From Pseudovibrio sp. Tun.PSC04-5.I4 (GTDB taxonomy: Bacteria; Pseudomonadota; Alphaproteobacteria; Rhizobiales; Stappiaceae), in contig NZ_FNLB01000006.1 of the NCBI RefSeq assembly GCF_900104145.1, positions 3,635,001 to 3,699,000 of the forward strand: DNA of 64,000 nt, read 5' to 3'. The notes under the pieces were generated by a model that did no database searches, had not been told where the DNA came from, and saw only the letters and a list, made by a program, of their open reading frames with translations. Shown piece by piece: positions 59,803 to 64,000 of the stretch (positions are counted from its first letter, which is position 1; each line of letters begins with the position of its first letter). Position numbers and translations under genes: made by a program.

Positions 59803-60288
59803 ATGGGCAATTCTATGATTTTTGTGGTTTTCTACAGAAAAATGATGATTTGGGGCTGCTTTGCCAGTTGCAGTCTCGTTTTTCTGCTGCTGGCTTGTGG
59901 AGTTAGCTCTGCAGAGGACCGCTCCCAGTATTCCCTCTCCAGATGTGATCCAGTGTCCTATCAGATTGCAAACGCCCCTGAAAAAGGGCGCGAGGACCTT
60001 TCTTTGTCATGGGGTGGTCGTATTTGGGCCTTCACGAATGAGGGGAATAGAGAGGCGTTTAAACGTGATCCGAAAATCTATGCCCCTTTATTTCAGGGAT
60101 GCGATGCGCTTTCACTTGCGCAAGGTTATCGAGCTGAAGGATTGGCGAAAATCTACCTTGTTTATAATCAGAGGTTGCTGGTGTTCCAAAGTCGGGAACA
60201 CCGAGCATTGTTTTTGACTGAACCGGATACGATCCTCGCAAAGGCACAAAGTCGTGCACGCGATGTAAAATGCGGTCCATATCAATAA
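59803..60288 (+). CDS. YHS-like secreted protein, possible lipoprotein
   Basis: A 161-residue protein. The hydrophobic N-terminus ends in LLLACGVSSAE, which can be a lipobox (Cys at about 32) or a plain signal peptide cut after SSA. The C-terminal part has a YHS-type stretch, RIWAFTNEGNREAFKRDPKIYAPLFQGCDALSLAQGYRA, then a repeat-like IYLVYNQRLLVFQSREHRALFLTEPDTILAKA. YHS domains often bind metals such as copper; the usual Cys and His ligands are only partly present. Starts at 59803 or 59842 are both possible. Confidence 0.65.
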   Translation: MGNSMIFVVFYRKMMIWGCFASCSLVFLLLACGVSSAEDRSQYSLSRCDPVSYQIANAPEKGREDLSLSWGGRIWAFTNEGNREAFKRDPKIYAPLFQGCDALSLAQGYRAEGLAKIYLVYNQRLLVFQSREHRALFLTEPDTILAKAQSRARDVKCGPYQ

Positions 60289-60381
60289 TGTCTTGCTTGG
60301 CTTTAAACCGGCAGGAATGTACCTTTTTCGCCACATCACGAATCAATTACATGGCCAGTAGGCCAAAGTTTCGGAGCGGTT

Positions 60382-61038
60382 ATGTCAGTATTTAAAGATT
60401 TGTCTTCCCTTGATCTTGCCGCACTCGTCGCAAGTCGCGTGTGTCACGACATTATTTCACCTGTTGGGGCTATAACCAATGGTTTGGAAGTGCTGGACGA
60501 AGAAGGTAATGAAGACATGGCAGATTTTGCTATGGACCTCATTCGTAAATCAGCGCGGCAAGCTTCTGCAAAATTACAATTCGCTCGGCTTGCTTTTGGA
60601 GCTGCCGGTTCTGCAGGAGCTGAGATTGATCTAGGAGATGCTCAGGAAGTCGCTACCGGGTATATGAGCAATGAGAAAGCGAATCTTGAGTGGGCTATGC
60701 CACGCCTGCTTTTGCCTAAGAATCAGGTGAAACTGGTTTTGAATCTCCTTTTACTCATGAATCAATGTGTTCCACGGGGTGGGATTATTACCATCAGTAT
60801 GGAAGAGGATGCACAGGCTCCAAATTTTCTACTCAAAGCCGAGGGAACCAATGCACGAATCCCACAGGTTGTAGGTGAAATATTGTCTGGACAGGAGCCA
60901 GAACGCATTGATGCTCATACAGTTCAGCCAATTTATGCCGTTTTGTTAGCAGGTGAGGCGGGATTCAATATTGAGTTATCTAAAGACGGTGACATCGTTA
61001 TATGCAAGGTGAATACTCATGTTTCTACATCCGTATGA
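60382..61038 (+). CDS. chpT: Histidine phosphotransferase ChpT
   Basis: A 218-residue phosphotransfer protein of the alphaproteobacterial cell-cycle phosphorelay. The phosphorylated His22 is in SRVCHDIISPVGAITNGLEVLDE, on the four-helix DHp-like dimer domain. The C-terminal half is a degenerate HATPase-like domain without nucleotide motifs, the DUF2328 layout. ChpT passes phosphate from CckA to CtrA and CpdR. CGGAG precedes the ATG. It is followed 146 nt later by a hybrid cheA on the same strand. Confidence 0.92.
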   Translation: MSVFKDLSSLDLAALVASRVCHDIISPVGAITNGLEVLDEEGNEDMADFAMDLIRKSARQASAKLQFARLAFGAAGSAGAEIDLGDAQEVATGYMSNEKANLEWAMPRLLLPKNQVKLVLNLLLLMNQCVPRGGIITISMEEDAQAPNFLLKAEGTNARIPQVVGEILSGQEPERIDAHTVQPIYAVLLAGEAGFNIELSKDGDIVICKVNTHVSTSV

Positions 61039-61100
61039 TCCCTAGTTAAAAACAATCAGTTATCCTAGGTTGGATGAATCTCACAATCTTTCAACCTATG

Positions 61101-61131
61101 TTAACCGTTTCGCTTAACACTCAACCTTAAC
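61101..61131 (+). promoter_or_regulatory. Triple TTAAC direct repeat upstream of cheA
   Basis: TTAAC occurs at 61101, 61114 and 61127, each 13 bp apart, in the chpT-cheA gap. The regular spacing suggests a binding site. It resembles CtrA half-sites but differs from TTAA-N7-TTAA because the gap is N9. Confidence 0.4.
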
Positions 61132-61184
61132 GAAATTTCGGAGTCTCATGTTGAGGCTCCCTTAAGCATTGAGTGGGTGCGGGC

Positions 61185-63929
61185 ATGGACGATCTTCTCA
61201 GAGAGTTTCTCACTGAGACCAATGAAAGCTTGGATGTTGTCGACGTAGAATTGGTGAAGTTTGAGCAAGAGCCAAACAACGCAAAAATTCTCAACAACAT
61301 CTTCAGGTTGGTGCATACGATAAAAGGCACTTGTGGGTTCTTAGGACTGCCGCGGTTGGAAGCAATTGCTCACGCTGCTGAAACTTTGATGGGCAAGTTC
61401 CGCGATGGTGTTCCTGTAACCCATGAAGCTGTGACACTTGTTCTTGGTTCAATTGATCGAATTAAAGATATTCTTACGGATCTTGAAACTGCTAATGGTG
61501 CTGAGCCTGATGGCACGGACCGCGATCTGATTGATGAATTGGAGCGTCTTGCTCTGAGCGCAGAAGATGACGACATGGCTGCTGCTATGGCGGAGGATAA
61601 AGCTGCTGAGGAGGAAGAAGGCAACGATGTCTTACAGGTTTTGGAGCGTCCGCTTCGTCCTGGTGAAGTTTCCTTAGAGGATCTTGAACGCGCCTTTCAG
61701 GAAGCTGATATCGAGATTGAACTGCCAGTTGCCGAAGAAGAGATTGAGGAAGAAACCGAACTTGTTGCTCCTATCTCCGCAACTTCTCCTGCAGAGGTAA
61801 AAGCTCCTCAGCAAGAAGCGGTGAAGCCAAAAAATCCAAGTGGTGTAGGTAAAGCATCTGGCCAAAGTGTTTCCAATCAATCTATTCGTGTGAACGTTGA
61901 GACACTGGAACACTTGATGACAATGGTTTCTGAACTGGTGCTGACACGCAACCAGCTGCTGGAAATCGCTCGTCGTCATGAAGACAGCGAGTTCAAAGTG
62001 CCTCTGCAGCGTCTGTCCAATGTGACGGGTGAGTTGCAAGAAGGTGTGATGAAGACGCGCATGCAACCAATCGGTAACGCATGGCAGAAGCTTCCACGTG
62101 TTGTTCGCGATCTTTCTCAGGAACTGAACAAGCCTATCGGGCTTGAGATGATTGGTGCTGAGACAGAACTTGATCGTCAGGTTCTGGAGCTGATCAAAGA
62201 TCCACTGACACATATGATCCGTAACTCTGCCGACCACGGTTTGGAAGATCCTGCTGAACGTGTCGCTGCTGGCAAGCCGGAAAAAGGGAACATCACTCTT
62301 TCTGCTTACCATGAAGGTGGTCACATCATCATCGAGGTTAAAGATGATGGTCGCGGTCTGAACCTTGAAAAAATTAAGGAAAAGGCACTTAAAAGCGGCA
62401 TTACGACTGAAGCTGAACTCGAAAAGATGCCAGATCAGCAGATCTATAAGTTCATCTTTGCAGCCGGCTTCTCCACAGCGGCAAGCGTAACCAGTGTATC
62501 TGGTCGCGGTGTTGGCATGGATGTTGTCCGTAACAATGTGGAAATGATTGGTGGCTCAATTGATTTGCGCTCGACGGCGGGCCGTGGATCAAGCTTCATC
62601 ATCAAGATTCCACTGACACTTGCTATTGTGTCCACGTTGATCGTGGAAGCAGCCGGTAATCGTTATGCGATCCCTCAGCTTTCCGTGGTGGAACTGGTGC
62701 GTGTTCAGTCCAACTCAGAACATCGTATAGAGCGGCTTAAAGATCGCCCGGTCCTGCGCTTACGCAGTAAGCTTTTGCCACTGGTACATATGTCAGAATT
62801 GCTTGGTCAGACTGAAGACGCTGATCTTGATGAAGACAATGGCTTTATCGTGGTTATGCAAGTTGGCAGTCAGTTGTTCGGCGTTGTTGTTGATGGTGTC
62901 TTCCACACGGATGAGATTGTTGTGAAGCCAATGTCTTCCATGCTGCGCAACATCAACATGTTCTCCGGCAATACCATCCTTGGCGATGGCTCCGTTATTA
63001 TGATCATCGATCCAAATGGTGTGGCCAGCGCGATGGCAAGTCACGCATCAGGAACCTTGAGCGATACTGCGGACGATGAGCGATCTCAGGAAGATCTGAG
63101 CGTAGTTGACGTGGATGCACCAATTTCACTGCTGCTGTTCCGTTCCGGTTCTGATGAGCCTAAAGCGGTTCCATTGTCTCTGGTTACCCGTCTTGAGGAG
63201 TTCGACATCTCCAAGATCGAACGTTCCAATGGTCGTGATCTGGTGCAGTACCGTGGGGCATTGATGCCTCTGGTTTACCTCAATGAAGGTGACACCCATA
63301 AGACTGAAGGCACTCAGCCAATGCTGGTGTTCTCTGACAATGGTCGTTCCATGGGTCTGGTTGTTGACAAGATCGTGGACATTGTTGAAGACCAGATGAA
63401 CATTGAAGTGGTTTCAGAGCGTCAGGGCGTGCTGGGGTCTGCCATTGTTCGGGAGCGTGCAACTGAGGTTATTGACCTTGGTTATTACCTGCCATTAGCC
63501 TTTGATGACTGGTTTATGCGCAAAGAAATCAACACGACCTCGAAGGCGAGAAAACTTCTCTTCATCGATGACAGTGCCTTCTTCCGCAATATGCTAACAC
63601 CGGTTCTGAAAGCGGCAAGATACGATGTAACTGTTTGCTCTAGCGCTCAAACCGCATATGAGTTGATGGAAAAGGGAACAGACTTCTCTGCGATTGTGAC
63701 TGACATTGAGATGCCAGATATCAGCGGCTATGAATTCTGTGAGAGCTTGCGTGGTGATACACGCTTCCGCCATCTCCCAATTATTGCGTTGTCTGCTGTG
63801 GTCACACCGGCATCCATTGAAAAAGGCCGTCAGGCTGGCTTCGATGACTATGTTGCCAAGTTTGACCGTCCAGGATTGCTTGCAGCGCTTAAAGATGTAT
63901 TGACCAATGAATTGGGAGTTGCAGCATGA
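61185..63929 (+). CDS. cheA: Hybrid chemotaxis-type histidine kinase CheA with C-terminal receiver
   Basis: A 914-residue cytosolic kinase. The Hpt domain (1-105) has His44 in RLVHTIKGTCGF. A long acidic linker (about 105-225) replaces a P2 domain. The dimerisation helices (about 230-300) are followed by the HATPase (about 335-475) with HMIRNSADHGLE, DDGRGLN and GRGVGMD. A first CheW domain (about 477-615), a second CheW-like module (about 640-770) and a receiver (about 788-905, Asp840 in VTDIEMP, Lys892) complete it. The ATG at 61185 fits the family start MDDLLREFLTE. It overlaps cheW by 4 nt. Confidence 0.93.
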   Translation: MDDLLREFLTETNESLDVVDVELVKFEQEPNNAKILNNIFRLVHTIKGTCGFLGLPRLEAIAHAAETLMGKFRDGVPVTHEAVTLVLGSIDRIKDILTDLETANGAEPDGTDRDLIDELERLALSAEDDDMAAAMAEDKAAEEEEGNDVLQVLERPLRPGEVSLEDLERAFQEADIEIELPVAEEEIEEETELVAPISATSPAEVKAPQQEAVKPKNPSGVGKASGQSVSNQSIRVNVETLEHLMTMVSELVLTRNQLLEIARRHEDSEFKVPLQRLSNVTGELQEGVMKTRMQPIGNAWQKLPRVVRDLSQELNKPIGLEMIGAETELDRQVLELIKDPLTHMIRNSADHGLEDPAERVAAGKPEKGNITLSAYHEGGHIIIEVKDDGRGLNLEKIKEKALKSGITTEAELEKMPDQQIYKFIFAAGFSTAASVTSVSGRGVGMDVVRNNVEMIGGSIDLRSTAGRGSSFIIKIPLTLAIVSTLIVEAAGNRYAIPQLSVVELVRVQSNSEHRIERLKDRPVLRLRSKLLPLVHMSELLGQTEDADLDEDNGFIVVMQVGSQLFGVVVDGVFHTDEIVVKPMSSMLRNINMFSGNTILGDGSVIMIIDPNGVASAMASHASGTLSDTADDERSQEDLSVVDVDAPISLLLFRSGSDEPKAVPLSLVTRLEEFDISKIERSNGRDLVQYRGALMPLVYLNEGDTHKTEGTQPMLVFSDNGRSMGLVVDKIVDIVEDQMNIEVVSERQGVLGSAIVRERATEVIDLGYYLPLAFDDWFMRKEINTTSKARKLLFIDDSAFFRNMLTPVLKAARYDVTVCSSAQTAYELMEKGTDFSAIVTDIEMPDISGYEFCESLRGDTRFRHLPIIALSAVVTPASIEKGRQAGFDDYVAKFDRPGLLAALKDVLTNELGVAA

Positions 63930-64000
63930 CCGCTAATAGACTCACTGTCGTCGACAACGACGTTCGTCAGGGCAGCAGCGATCACATCCAGTATGTGACC
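63926..64000 (+). CDS. cheW: Chemotaxis adaptor CheW, N-terminal part (cut by window end)
   Basis: The first 25 codons (start MTANRLTVVDNDVRQG) run off the window. The ATG overlaps the cheA stop by 4 nt (ATGA). The segment ends at DHIQYVT, the start of the first CheW strand. The identity rests on this short start and the cheA context. Confidence 0.65.
   Translation, partial: MTANRLTVVDNDVRQGSSDHIQYVT

Overview
The window looks like chromosomal core DNA of a marine-type alphaproteobacterium, Hyphomicrobiales/Stappiaceae-like, with a GC content near 50%. The likely relative is Pseudovibrio, but this is inferred from gene content and order, not from a search. Diagnostic content includes ChpT, TrcR (DUF1013), EipA (DUF1134), an alphaproteobacterial RpoH, the zapA-ssrS-fau order, and ruvCAB-ybgC-tolQRAB-pal-cpoB-tilS-ftsH-glmM. 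No rRNA, CRISPR array, IS element or prophage was seen.

Layout. 0.4-5.4 kb: a quinone oxidoreductase, the regulator TrcR, a secreted unknown protein, and a MotA/ExbB-like plus OmpA-like membrane pair on the minus strand. 5.4-10.4 kb is the most accessory part. It holds REP palindromes around a small GIY-YIG protein, a phosphatase, a nitroreductase-marR operon with twin palindromic operators, and an orphan lysine-rich gene in a segment bounded by a 14-bp direct repeat. 10.4-18.7 kb (minus strand): inositol phosphatase, EF-P, a Sel1-repeat protein, a ThiE-like enzyme and the carbon-metabolism block tkt-gap-pgk. 19.3-23 kb (plus strand): DUF4164, zapA, 6S RNA, 5-formyl-THF cyclo-ligase, a YmdB-type phosphodiesterase and YebC. 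23-25.5 kb: an Lrp regulator and two TauE/SafE exporters.

25.6-39 kb: Holliday-junction processing (ruvCAB), then the Tol-Pal envelope machine with its usual partners, tilS, ftsH and glmM. 39-47 kb: an outer-membrane beta-barrel, serC-serA under a serC-type RNA leader, two EamA transporters and purA with a conserved membrane protein downstream. 48.8-50.9 kb: a TPP riboswitch, an unannotated 34-codon ORF, and thiX-thiY. 50.9-55.6 kb: a CHASE2 protein with a degenerate cyclase domain, rpoH, rluD and a small membrane protein. 55.7-64 kb: two identical tRNA-Glu genes, a DeoR regulator, coiled-coil and EipA envelope proteins, chpT of the cell-cycle phosphorelay, and the start of a chemotaxis-type operon (hybrid cheA, then cheW cut by the window end).

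The most notable signals are four. The TPP riboswitch appears to hide the ribosome binding site of a short leader ORF coupled to thiX. A GIY-YIG gene is bracketed by REP palindromes. The CHASE2 cyclase has lost every catalytic residue. A lysine-rich orphan gene lies between direct repeats, one of which is an arm of a terminator.
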